Part shown: positions 7,462 to 15,767 of the stretch, in pieces | Numbering within the stretch: position 1 is the stretch's first letter | Layout: every line of letters starts with the position of its first letter | Source: UBA2336 sp031395485 | Lineage (GTDB): Bacteria > Bacteroidota > Bacteroidia > Cytophagales > Cyclobacteriaceae | NCBI GenBank assembly: GCA_031395485.1 | Contig: JANNUS010000006.1 | Location: forward strand, 186,001 to 250,000 | DNA: 64,000 nucleotides | Direction: 5' to 3' | The notes under the pieces: model-generated | Told to the model about the DNA's origin: nothing | Seen by the model: the letters and a program-made list of their open reading frames with translations, nothing else | Database searches by the model: none | Translations under genes and position numbers: made by a program

Positions 7462-10065
7462 TTATTTCTTCAGTAGCGAAAGAATCTCATTTAGTTTCAA
7501 TAGAGCCTCAACCGGACTAATCGTATTAATATCAATCTTCTCCAGCATTTCATGAACAGCTTTTGATTTTGGATCCATTTCAAATAAACTCATCTGAGGA
7601 GTAGCTTTAGGCAGGTCTTCCAGTTTTCTTTTTGGTTCGTTTTTATGCTTTTCTTTTTCCAGAAAATGTAAAATGTCGTTCGAGCGCAATACTACTTTGT
7701 TGGGCATGCCAGCCATTTGTGCCACATGGATACCAAAGCTGTGTTCACTGCCACCGGCTTTGAGCGTGCGCATGAAAATAATTTTGTCGCCTGTTTCTTT
7801 TACGGATACGTTGAAGTTTTTCACCCGTACTAAATCTTCCTCAAGTTGATTGAGCTCATGGTAGTGTGTAGCAAAAAGTGTTTTCGGTTTGAAGTCTTTG
7901 TGATTATGCAAATACTCTACAATTGCCCATGCAATGGAAACACCATCGTATGTAGAGGTTCCGCGACCAATCTCATCCATCAAAATTAAACTGCGATCAC
8001 TCAGGTTGTTTAAGATGCTGGCCGTTTCGGTCATCTCTACCATAAACGTAGATTCCCCGCGTGAGAGATTATCGGATGCGCCCACACGGGTAAATACTTT
8101 ATCTACAATTCCGATTGTAGCACTTTCGGCAGGAACAAAACTTCCAATCTGTGCCATCAATACAATCAACGCCACTTGTCGCAGCAAGGCAGATTTACCT
8201 GCCATGTTGGGGCCGGTGATAATTAATATTTGTTGAGTTTCTGTGTCAAGAAAAATATCGTTTGGCACATAGCGCTCGCCTGCAGGTAGTTGCTTTTCAA
8301 TTACAGGATGACGACCCGCTTTGATATCAAGAGCTTTGCTTTCGTTGATCTCAGGTTTTGAGTACGTATTCTGCCGTGCTACGGTTGCGAATGAAAGCAG
8401 ACAATCCAACTGCGCTAAAATTCGAGCATTTTGTTGAATTGGTAAAACAAAACCTGAAGCATGGTGCACCAACTCCTGAAAAAGTTTTTGCTCGATCACA
8501 TTCAGTTTCTCTTCCGCGTTAAGAATTTTCTCTTCGTATACTTTTAACTCCTCGGTGATATAACGCTCGGCATTTACCAGCGTTTGCTTCCGAATCCAAT
8601 CGTTAGGGACTTTATCTTTATTTGCGTTGCTGACTTCCAGGTAATATCCGAAAACCTTATTGTACGATATTTTTAAAGAGTTTATGCCCGTGCGTTCAAT
8701 TTCACGTTTCTGGATTTGCAACAGGTAATCCTTTCCCGAAAAGGCAATGCTTCTCAACTCATCCAACTCAGCATGCACACCATTTTTAATAATTCCACCT
8801 TGGTGAACCAGCATGGGTGCTTCTTCACTCAACTCCTTCTCAATTTTTTCGATTAAGAAATCACACGCGTTGAGCTGATCACTCAACTTCCTCAATTCAG
8901 AAGTCTTTTGTTTGCCTAGCTCACTTTTAATTGGAACCGTGCGCTGTAAAGATCTTTTGAGTTGCAGCAGTTCGCGTGGATTGATTCGCCCTACCGCTAC
9001 TTTAGAAATTAATCGCTCGAGGTCGGCAATCGGTCGAAGGTTATTGAGAATATTTTCGGCAAAATCAACCTGTTCATAAAAGATGCTAACAATTTGCAGG
9101 CGCTCATCGATAGCGGCTTTCTCTTTCAACGGCAACACCATCCACTTGCGAAGCTGGCGTGAACCCATGGGAGTAACCGTGCTATCAAGGATTTGAATTA
9201 ATGCCACACCACCCTCCCCGTTGGGAGCAACTAATTCTAAATTTCGAATTGTAAACTTATCCAGCCAAACGTATTTCTCTTCATCGATGCGGGCAATCGA
9301 GCCGATGTGTTGCGTGTCTTTATGCTCGGTAGCATCCAGATAATGCAAAATTGCCCCAGCTGCTACGATCGCTTCATTCAACCCATCCATTCCAAAACCT
9401 TTTAGGTTGACTGTCTTGAATTGGTTGATTAGCTTTTCGTTTGCATACTCAAATGCGTATACCCAATCATCAAGAGTAAACGTGGCATGACTTTCCCCAA
9501 ACTGGCTTTCAAATTTTTGACGATACGTTTTACTGAAAATAATTTCTGCAGGACTAAAGCTCTGAACGAGTTTATAAACATAATTCTCACTTCCCTGAGC
9601 TGCGTAAAACTCTCCTGTACTGATATCCAAAAAGGATACCCCCAGGTTATTCTTATTTACGTGAATGGATGCGAGAAAATTATTTTGTTTTTTCTCTAAG
9701 ACGTGATCATTGAAGGAAACACCGGGCGTTACCAATTCGGTTACACCTCGCTTCACAATTCCTTTTACAAATCGCGGATCTTCAAGCTGATCACAAATCG
9801 CCACCCGATGACCCGCCCTGACAAGTTTTGGTAAATACGTGTCTAATGCATGGTGGGGGAATCCGGCAAGTTCAATTTCAGAAACCGAACCATTTCCGCG
9901 CTTGGTCAATGTAATGTCTAAGACTCTTGAGGCCGTAATTGCATCTGAACCAAACGTTTCATAAAAATCACCTACCCTGAATAACAGCAACGCACCTGGG
10001 TATTTCACCTTGATAGCATTGTATTGCTTCATTAAGGGAGTATCGTTTGCGCCAGGTCCAGCCAT
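7462..10065 (-). CDS. mutS: DNA mismatch repair protein MutS
   Basis: 867 residues, normal length for MutS1. The mismatch-binding domain has the Phe-x-Glu motif (FYETFG, near residue 33). The connector, lever and clamp domains follow, then the ABC-type ATPase with Walker A GPNMAGKS (about residue 617) and Walker B LILMDEIGRGTSTYDG (about 693). The C-terminal helix-turn-helix region and a short dimerisation tail (SPVEALLKLNEILSLL) are present. It recognises base mismatches and small loops and recruits MutL. The ATG at 10065 is used; a second ATG 11 codons in (MKQYNAIKVKYPG) also fits. No mutL is in the window. Confidence 0.98.
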   Translation of the reverse strand: MAGPGANDTPLMKQYNAIKVKYPGALLLFRVGDFYETFGSDAITASRVLDITLTKRGNGSVSEIELAGFPHHALDTYLPKLVRAGHRVAICDQLEDPRFVKGIVKRGVTELVTPGVSFNDHVLEKKQNNFLASIHVNKNNLGVSFLDISTGEFYAAQGSENYVYKLVQSFSPAEIIFSKTYRQKFESQFGESHATFTLDDWVYAFEYANEKLINQFKTVNLKGFGMDGLNEAIVAAGAILHYLDATEHKDTQHIGSIARIDEEKYVWLDKFTIRNLELVAPNGEGGVALIQILDSTVTPMGSRQLRKWMVLPLKEKAAIDERLQIVSIFYEQVDFAENILNNLRPIADLERLISKVAVGRINPRELLQLKRSLQRTVPIKSELGKQKTSELRKLSDQLNACDFLIEKIEKELSEEAPMLVHQGGIIKNGVHAELDELRSIAFSGKDYLLQIQKREIERTGINSLKISYNKVFGYYLEVSNANKDKVPNDWIRKQTLVNAERYITEELKVYEEKILNAEEKLNVIEQKLFQELVHHASGFVLPIQQNARILAQLDCLLSFATVARQNTYSKPEINESKALDIKAGRHPVIEKQLPAGERYVPNDIFLDTETQQILIITGPNMAGKSALLRQVALIVLMAQIGSFVPAESATIGIVDKVFTRVGASDNLSRGESTFMVEMTETASILNNLSDRSLILMDEIGRGTSTYDGVSIAWAIVEYLHNHKDFKPKTLFATHYHELNQLEEDLVRVKNFNVSVKETGDKIIFMRTLKAGGSEHSFGIHVAQMAGMPNKVVLRSNDILHFLEKEKHKNEPKRKLEDLPKATPQMSLFEMDPKSKAVHEMLEKIDINTISPVEALLKLNEILSLLKK

Positions 10066-10070
10066 GTGGG

Positions 10071-10078
10071 CAAAGATA
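10071..10078 (-). promoter_or_regulatory. candidate -7 promoter element for mutS
   Basis: On the minus strand the bases read TATCTTTG, an exact match to the Bacteroidota -7 box TAnnTTTG. It ends only 5 bases before the mutS ATG at 10065, so a transcript from here would be nearly leaderless or translation would start at the ATG at 10032. No clear -33 TTG is seen at the usual distance. Confidence 0.4.
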
Positions 10079-10180
10079 TTCAGGTTTCTGGATTTTGAGC
10101 AGGAGATATTACATTAGAAAAGTATTCTCAAATTTTAATGAACACACCACAAGCAGTACAATTACTGAAAGCGATTGCTG

Positions 10181-11416
10181 TCAATTAGCAAAAAAGTAAA
10201 CTAATGGCTCTTCCAGTAGGGCGCGCCAATTTCCCCAACTGTGACCTTCATTAACTTCTTTATACGTGAGAGGATATCCCTTTTGATCAAAGACGGACTT
10301 CATTGAACGTGCCTGATTTTGGGTATCATAAATTACACCGGTACTCATGAAAATTTTCAAGGGTAACATAGGCGAAGAAGTGTAGGATTGAATTATAGCA
10401 CTGTTAAAGGCTGGAGAATGGATGGCAATTAATTGAAAAGCATCGCTTCGTTCAAGCCCGAAGAATGCAGCATTCCAACCACCAAGTGATGTACCGAGAA
10501 TCGCACGGGCAGTTGGATTAGAATTCGTTTTGTATTGCGCATCAATCACAGGCACTAATTCATCAGCAACAAAATCTGCAAACTTGATGTTACTTCTATA
10601 TTCCGAACCCCTTCTGTTTTCGCTTAGGTTAGATGGATTTCTCGGATCAATAAAAACGGCAATAATTGGTTGAATGGTTTCATTGAAAATCAGGTTATCC
10701 AATACCGTAAGCATAGACCCTTTTTGTTCGTCTGAGTACTCATGTCCATCGGTAACATATATTACAGGCAAATCCGAAAGCGCATCATACCCAAAAGGTG
10801 TGTAGACCGTGTACTGTACAGCATAGTTGAGGTTCGCAGCCTGGCTTTGAATCGTGAAATTTTCACTCATTTGACCACGAACGACATTTTCTCCCAACAG
10901 CGTTTCTTGTGGATATTGCCAATCAGGCATTCGCAATTCAGAGTTTGGTCCAAACCCACTATATTGAATATATGAATTAGCAGGATCGAGTATCCAACTG
11001 CCATCTTTAACAATCTTGTAATCAAGTCGGGCGTCCGAAGGAAAAACTTTCTCCAGCATCCAAATATCAGTTGTGCCAATGCGTGTTCCAGAAAAACCAG
11101 AGACTGAAGAATTCCAACCGTTAAAATCTCCAACCCAAATTATTGAGGTTGGATTACCCTTATACAAGAAAGCAACCGAGTCATCCCACGTGAACGGTAC
11201 CTGGTGGTTTGCCGCAAGACTATCAAAAAAAACAACCAACTGCTCGTCACGATCTTCTTCATTTTTGATTTCAGTCAGGTGAAGAAGTGTTTTATTAAAA
11301 TCGGCATAGGAATTAAATGTGTGATAGCCCACCTTATCATCGGGCTGGATAACGTCCTCAGGGTTACAACCCGACAGTGTGATCACAAAAAAGAAGAATG
11401 AGAAAATGTATTTCAA
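10181..11416 (-). CDS. lipoprotein esterase, enterochelin-esterase-like
   Basis: About 411 residues. The best start is the TTG at 11416 giving MKYIFSFFFFVITLSGC, a lipoprotein signal with lipobox LSGC; the frame extends upstream only into a promoter-like box. An N-terminal immunoglobulin-like (E-set/CBM48-like) domain has 'SIIWVGDFNGWNSSVSGFSG'. The C-terminal half is an esterase D/Fes-type alpha/beta hydrolase with nucleophile motif GTSLGG, 'VIYVTDGHEYSDEQ' for the oxyanion region and a late His (EGHSWGNW). Likely an outer-surface or periplasmic carbohydrate/siderophore ester hydrolase; the substrate is unknown. Confidence 0.85.
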   Translation of the reverse strand: MKYIFSFFFFVITLSGCNPEDVIQPDDKVGYHTFNSYADFNKTLLHLTEIKNEEDRDEQLVVFFDSLAANHQVPFTWDDSVAFLYKGNPTSIIWVGDFNGWNSSVSGFSGTRIGTTDIWMLEKVFPSDARLDYKIVKDGSWILDPANSYIQYSGFGPNSELRMPDWQYPQETLLGENVVRGQMSENFTIQSQAANLNYAVQYTVYTPFGYDALSDLPVIYVTDGHEYSDEQKGSMLTVLDNLIFNETIQPIIAVFIDPRNPSNLSENRRGSEYRSNIKFADFVADELVPVIDAQYKTNSNPTARAILGTSLGGWNAAFFGLERSDAFQLIAIHSPAFNSAIIQSYTSSPMLPLKIFMSTGVIYDTQNQARSMKSVFDQKGYPLTYKEVNEGHSWGNWRALLEEPLVYFFAN

Positions 11417-11434
11417 TGAAGTAGTATTAAGAGG

Positions 11435-11442
11435 CAAACTTA
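11435..11442 (-). promoter_or_regulatory. candidate -7 promoter element for the esterase
   Basis: The minus strand reads TAAGTTTG, matching TAnnTTTG, about 18 bases upstream of the preferred TTG start. No -33 TTG at the ideal distance was found, so the call is tentative. Confidence 0.35.
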
Positions 11443-11495
11443 AGAAACTTAAGAATATGTAATCAGAAACAAGGGCTTATGCTTTAATTTACGAA

Positions 11496-12026
11496 ATGAA
11501 AAAGCTCAAACTCGAAGAACTGGGACGGATTTCAGTAGAGGAATTTAAAGACGCAGAGAAACTTCCGGTTTGTATTGTGCTGGATAATGTTCGGAGCCTT
11601 CACAATGTAGGCTCTGCTTTTCGCACGGCAGATGCCTTTCGTGTTGAAAAAATCTACCTCACCGGAATTACAGGCACCCCTCCACATCGTGAAATTCAAA
11701 AATCCGCGCTTGGGGCTACCGAATCTGTTACGTGGGAATATGTTGAAAGTCCCGCTAAAGCAATTCAGGATTTAAAAACTCAAGGCTATACAATTGTAAT
11801 AATTGAGCAAACCACAGCGAGTAAACCACTCAATGAATTTAGTCCTGAAGCAAGAACAAAATACTGCTTAGTGTTTGGCAATGAAGTAAGTGGTGTAAGT
11901 GATGAAGTTATTGCGCAGGGTGATGTGGCATTAGAGATTCCTCAAATTGGAACGAAACACTCGTTGAATATCTCAGTGTGTCTGGGAATTGTCTGTTGGG
12001 AGTTTTTTAGGAAACTAAACTCATAA
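11496..12026 (+). CDS. SpoU/TrmH family RNA 2'-O-methyltransferase
   Basis: 176 residues. The knotted SPOUT methyltransferase motifs are present: motif 1 'LDNVRSLHNVGSAFRTADAF' (about 28-47), motif 2 'YCLVFGNEVSGVSDEVI' (about 128-144) and motif 3 'EIPQIGTKHSLNISVCLGI' (about 151-169). These bind S-adenosylmethionine and methylate the ribose 2'-OH of tRNA or rRNA. It lacks the N-terminal substrate-binding extension of RlmB, so the target is more likely tRNA, as for TrmH/TrmL, but this is inference. Its stop codon overlaps a long palindrome. Confidence 0.9.
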   Translation: MKKLKLEELGRISVEEFKDAEKLPVCIVLDNVRSLHNVGSAFRTADAFRVEKIYLTGITGTPPHREIQKSALGATESVTWEYVESPAKAIQDLKTQGYTIVIIEQTTASKPLNEFSPEARTKYCLVFGNEVSGVSDEVIAQGDVALEIPQIGTKHSLNISVCLGIVCWEFFRKLNS

Positions 12027-12057
12027 GTGTCCTACATCTTAAAGATGTAGGACACTT
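12025..12057. repeat. perfect 16-bp inverted repeat between convergent genes
   Basis: Arms 12025-12040 and 12042-12057 (AAGTGTCCTACATCTT and its exact reverse complement) surround a single base. It overlaps the stop codon of the methyltransferase gene and lies 10 bases from the end of the convergent rhodanese gene. It is likely a bidirectional terminator, although a strong T run is missing next to the stem. Confidence 0.7.
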
Positions 12058-12066
12058 AGACTCAGA

Positions 12067-12930
12067 CTATTTTTTTGTAGCCTCCATTGGTAAATTCTCC
12101 AACCAACTCCACTCCTGCATCGAGCCATCATATAGCTTCATATCATATCCTAAAATTCGTCCGGCCATATACACCACGCTGGCGGTTTGCCCGATAAAGC
12201 AATAGGCAACCACTTCACTTTTCTTATTTGGTACTACTGGTGTAAAATAATTCTGTAGGGAATCAACAGATTTAAACCTGTTTGAAGTATTTACCAATTC
12301 AGTATACGGAATATTTTTAGCGCCTGTAATATGCCCATCTCGTGGATTGCCCGTTGGGTCACCATCGTAAAAACGTTGTATGCGTGCGTCAACTACAACA
12401 TTGGCTGATTGAAGAGTTTTTAATACGTAATCCTTGTCCACCAATAGTGCATTGGGTTTTACTTTAAATTTTCCTTTAACTACTACAGGGGTTTCTTTTG
12501 TTACCGGAAGACCTTCTTTCTTCCAGGCTTCTAACCCTCCATTGAGAAAAGAGACTTGGCCGCGCAGACCCAGATGTTCCAGTGTTAAGAACATTCTGGC
12601 AGATGGCGACACTTCGTTTTTAACATGACACACTACAACGTGTGAAGTATTGGAGATACCAAAGTTTCGTAAAATTTCTTCAGCTTCTTTAATGTCGGGG
12701 GCATTATAGTTGCCCTGCGGAGTATTGGGTGCCAGCCAATTGGGCCACAGAAAGCTTGCGCCTGCAATATGTTCTTTTTCATACTCTGCCTGTAAAAAAT
12801 TCACTTGAAGGACAATCAGATTCGGATCTCCTTTATGCTCATTAAGCCACTGAGGCGTTACTAAAATTGGAACTTGTGCACGGACAAATCCGCCAATCAG
12901 TAAGAGAAGAAAAAGTAGTTTGGCTTTCAT
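12067..12930 (-). CDS. exported rhodanese-type sulfurtransferase
   Basis: 287 residues: a signal peptide (cleavage after FVRAQ, about residue 19) and two rhodanese domains (about 25-140 and 160-285). The C-terminal domain holds the active-site cysteine C244 in the loop CFIGQTAS, and the 'DARIQRFYDGDP' and 'GHITGAKNIPYTEL' motifs of thiosulfate sulfurtransferases. It would transfer sulfane sulfur from thiosulfate or a related donor to an acceptor thiol or cyanide, in the periplasm. The first domain has C101 (VVCHVKN) but not the usual loop. Identification is firm; the substrate is not known. Confidence 0.92.
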   Translation of the reverse strand: MKAKLLFLLLLIGGFVRAQVPILVTPQWLNEHKGDPNLIVLQVNFLQAEYEKEHIAGASFLWPNWLAPNTPQGNYNAPDIKEAEEILRNFGISNTSHVVVCHVKNEVSPSARMFLTLEHLGLRGQVSFLNGGLEAWKKEGLPVTKETPVVVKGKFKVKPNALLVDKDYVLKTLQSANVVVDARIQRFYDGDPTGNPRDGHITGAKNIPYTELVNTSNRFKSVDSLQNYFTPVVPNKKSEVVAYCFIGQTASVVYMAGRILGYDMKLYDGSMQEWSWLENLPMEATKK

Positions 12931-13035
12931 GGGTGTGTGATTTAAGGTGATGTGAATTTAACGGTTTTGAGAATGCTGGCGTTGTGCCGCTTAAGTAAAA
13001 AGACACTTAGAAACATCAAATACGTAAATTGGTAC

Positions 13036-13509
13036 ATGAATACAGCTTCTTTAAACGAGATTAAGAAGGAGGTAAATACCCTCAACCCGGAAACCATAGC
13101 AGGCTTATGTATGCGACTGGCAAAGTATAAAAAGGAAAACAAGGAGTTACTGAACTACCTCCTTTTTGAGGCTCATAATGAACAGGCTTATATTTCTTCT
13201 GTGAAGGAAGAAGTTGATAAATTCTTTACAGATATCCCCGCGCCAAATCTTTACCTTACTAAAAAAGTGCTTCGTAAAATTCTTCGTTTCGTAAATAAGC
13301 AGATCAAATACTCGGGCATAAATCAAACAGAGATTGAATTGCGCACGTACTTTTGTACAAAGATAAAGGACGCAAAGGTTCCGTTAACGGAAGGCACCGT
13401 GCTTTTTAATTTGTACCAACAGCAGCTCAACAGAATTTATGCTGCTCTAGCAAAGCTACCGGAAGATCTTCAGTCCGATTATCAACGAGAAATTAATAAC
13501 TTGATGTAA
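13036..13509 (+). CDS. conserved hypothetical helical protein
   Basis: 157 residues from the ATG at 13036; upstream in-frame codons to 12952 lie in the divergent promoter region and look non-coding. The protein is all-helical and charged, with 'LCMRLAKYKKENKELLNYLL' and 'VLRKILRFVNKQIKYSGINQ' as likely core helices. No signal peptide or membrane segment. I do not recognise a named family. It ends 3 bases before the VF530 gene, so the two are probably co-transcribed. Confidence 0.7.
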   Translation: MNTASLNEIKKEVNTLNPETIAGLCMRLAKYKKENKELLNYLLFEAHNEQAYISSVKEEVDKFFTDIPAPNLYLTKKVLRKILRFVNKQIKYSGINQTEIELRTYFCTKIKDAKVPLTEGTVLFNLYQQQLNRIYAALAKLPEDLQSDYQREINNLM

Positions 13510-13512
13510 CCT

Positions 13513-13734
13513 ATGAAAGAAGGACAACTCAACAATCCCTTACATGGAATAACGCTTGAAATGATGATCGTACATTTAGTTGAGTGCTATGGTTGGGATG
13601 AGTTGGCCGATCGACTTCCCGTGAATTGTTTCATCAATGATCCGAGTATTAAATCAAGCCTTACATTTTTTCGAAAAACTCCGTGGGCTCGTCAGAAGAT
13701 TGAAGATATTTATTTGGAGTCTTTAGACTTGTGA
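13513..13734 (+). CDS. VF530 (DUF2132) family protein
   Basis: 73 residues, the normal length for the family. The sequence NNPLHGITLEMMIVHLVECY, then 'GWDELADRLPVNCFINDPSI' and 'SLTFFRKTPWARQKIEDIYL', is diagnostic of VF530, a small helical fold proposed to bind DNA. Function is unknown. It is translated right after the 157-residue protein and its last 25 bases overlap the convergent DUF1801 gene. Confidence 0.92.
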   Translation: MKEGQLNNPLHGITLEMMIVHLVECYGWDELADRLPVNCFINDPSIKSSLTFFRKTPWARQKIEDIYLESLDL

Positions 13735-14165
13735 CTTGTCTCCTTCTTTCGCTTTTTATTAAAACTATCGTCAATGAGTTCAGCCTCAAACAACAAGGCA
13801 CGAATTTGTTCATCGTTTATTTCTTTCAACGAGTTGAAGTACATGCAATAAACCTGTTTGCGCCCTTCAGCCAATAAAACACCATCTTCATTGCACATTA
13901 AATTTCCCTGACAAAAGCCGAGTGTCACCCCCTTCTCTTCTTTATCATTCCATTGCTTTTTAGGCCCCCAATAAATACTGGGTGGCCATATAAAACAGAT
14001 CATCCGATGATGTGTGTAAAACGGAACCCCATAGTTTATTTTTTCAATGCCTTTCGGAAGGCATTCAAGGATTAAGGCACGTAATCGTTTCATGATTACT
14101 TGCTCGCTGCTTGGTAAAGCCCCAATTACCTCATCTACAGATTTATCAGAACTAACCTTCGTCAT
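13710..14165 (-). CDS. DUF1801 (YdhG-like) domain protein
   Basis: 151 residues. It has the DUF1801 pattern: an N-terminal helical part 'DEVIGALPSSEQVIMKRLRA', 'EKINYGVPFY', then a small beta sheet with 'GVTLGFCQGNLMCNEDGVL' and a C-terminal helix. The family has a frataxin/YdhG-like fold and no agreed function. It ends with a lysine-rich tail (KKRKKETSHKSKDSK). Cytoplasmic. The 3' end overlaps the VF530 gene by 25 bases. Confidence 0.85.
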   Translation of the reverse strand: MTKVSSDKSVDEVIGALPSSEQVIMKRLRALILECLPKGIEKINYGVPFYTHHRMICFIWPPSIYWGPKKQWNDKEEKGVTLGFCQGNLMCNEDGVLLAEGRKQVYCMYFNSLKEINDEQIRALLFEAELIDDSFNKKRKKETSHKSKDSK

Positions 14166-14243
14166 ACAGGCAAATTAAGCTACTTCACTGTTAGCTGTGG
14201 CAACATGTGCAGAATAAAATAATTTGAGTATCCGTTTCATGTG

Positions 14244-14380
14244 CTAAAATAGTATGAACGTTATTTCGCAGCAAACCTGACGAAGGGGGGTGAGCGGAGA
14301 AATTCCAGTGAGGGTTACAGGATATGGGGATTTCTCCATCCTGCCTGTGGCTGGATTGCGAAATGACGAACAAATATTAG
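14244..14380 (+). repeat. dispersed ~137-bp intergenic repeat, copy 1
   Basis: The stretch from CTAAAATAGTATGAACG to GCGAAATGACG...AATATT matches, in reverse orientation, the element at 29570-29704. Both contain an outer inverted repeat (TTTCGCA/TGCGAAA) and an inner one (GGAGAAAT/ATTTCTCC); the inner stem of this copy is imperfect. It has no open frame and lies between the DUF1801 gene and purM. It resembles the REP-like or MITE-like intergenic elements common in Bacteroidota. Confidence 0.8.
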
Positions 14381-14450
14381 TTTAGGATCCATTGCAGACC
14401 CAGATAAAATAATTTCTCCATGAATCATTGTGTCAATTTCAGAGTAAAAT

Positions 14451-15650
14451 TTGGCACATTTGCGTATTAATAATCACGCATTGCCTACCGATCGCTATAC
14501 CCAACGCGGAGTTTCCGCCAGCAAAGAAGATGTCCATCAGGCCATCCGCCATCTCGACAGGGGCTTGTACCCAAAAGCGTTTTGTAAAATTGTAGAAGAC
14601 CATTTGGGAGGTGACTCAAACTATTGCACGGTTATGCATGCCGATGGGGCCGGCACAAAATCATCACTCGCCTATATCTATTGGAAAGAAACGGGAGACC
14701 TTTCGGTATGGAGGGGCATTGCGCAAGATGCCATCATCATGAATATTGATGACTTGTTATGCGTAGGCGCTACCGACAATATTCTACTTTCTTCAACAAT
14801 TGGTAGAAATAAAAATCATATTCCGGGTGAAGTTATTTCAGCCATCATCAACGGAACAGAAGATGTGTTAGAGATGCTGCGAAAATATGGATTAACCATT
14901 TACAGCACTGGAGGAGAGACTGCTGATGTTGGAGATTTGGTGCGCACCATAATTGTTGATAGTACAGTTACAGCACGCATGAAACGTACCGATGTAATTG
15001 ATAATAAAAACATCAAAGCCGGAGATGTAATTGTGGGACTATCTTCCTTTGGAAAAGCTACCTATGAAGATTCCTACAATGGAGGCATGGGCAGTAACGG
15101 ACTTACTTCTGCACGACACGATGTGTTTACAAAGGAATATGCAATAAAATATCCGGAGTCTTTTGATTCGAGTGTGTCTTCTGAATTAGTTTACTCCGGA
15201 AAGTACAAGGTGACTGACTCTATTCCGGGCGTTGATGTGAATGTTGGTAAACTTGTACTATCGCCAACCCGAACGTATGCACCAATAATAATTACAATGG
15301 TCAATGAACTTCGTCAACACATTCACGGACTGGTGCATTGCAGTGGAGGAGCACAAACAAAAGTGTTACACTTCGTTGACGATCTTCATATTATTAAAGA
15401 CAACCTTTTTGAAACACCTCCGCTTTTCAAACTCATTCAAGAATGTAGTGGAACTGATTGGAAAGAAATGTATAAGGTGTTTAACATGGGGCACCGCATG
15501 GAGGTTTACCTGAACGAAAAATACGCGCAACAGGTAATTGATATTTCAACGCAATTTGGGGTGGAAGCAAAAGTCGTTGGAAGAGTTGAAACAGCGAATA
15601 AAAAACAAGTGACATTAAAGGGTAATCGGGGGGATTTTACTTACAACTAA
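14451..15650 (+). CDS. purM: phosphoribosylformylglycinamidine cyclo-ligase (AIR synthase)
   Basis: About 390-399 residues, the longer type of AIR synthase seen in Bacteroidota. It catalyses ATP-dependent closure of FGAM to 5-aminoimidazole ribonucleotide in purine synthesis. Key features: 'RYTQRGVSASKEDVHQAIRH' at the N-terminus, the nucleotide/substrate loops 'MHADGAGTKSSLAYIYWK' and 'NIDDLLCVGATDNILLSSTI', 'YSTGGETADVGDLVRTIIVD', and a GGMGSNGLTSARHD loop. No ATG is available: TTG codons at 14451, 14460 and 14481 are possible, and the last (MPTDRYTQRG) fits the family N-terminus best. Confidence 0.92.
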   Translation: MAHLRINNHALPTDRYTQRGVSASKEDVHQAIRHLDRGLYPKAFCKIVEDHLGGDSNYCTVMHADGAGTKSSLAYIYWKETGDLSVWRGIAQDAIIMNIDDLLCVGATDNILLSSTIGRNKNHIPGEVISAIINGTEDVLEMLRKYGLTIYSTGGETADVGDLVRTIIVDSTVTARMKRTDVIDNKNIKAGDVIVGLSSFGKATYEDSYNGGMGSNGLTSARHDVFTKEYAIKYPESFDSSVSSELVYSGKYKVTDSIPGVDVNVGKLVLSPTRTYAPIIITMVNELRQHIHGLVHCSGGAQTKVLHFVDDLHIIKDNLFETPPLFKLIQECSGTDWKEMYKVFNMGHRMEVYLNEKYAQQVIDISTQFGVEAKVVGRVETANKKQVTLKGNRGDFTYN

Positions 15651-15767
15651 TCTTCCCACTATCGAACACTTCTCTTCATCAACGAACATAATTGTTTGCA
15701 AAATCAGCCTAAATACTCTTGAAACGTGTTGGTATAGTTTTGGCAAACCAAGGCAAAACCTAAAGCC

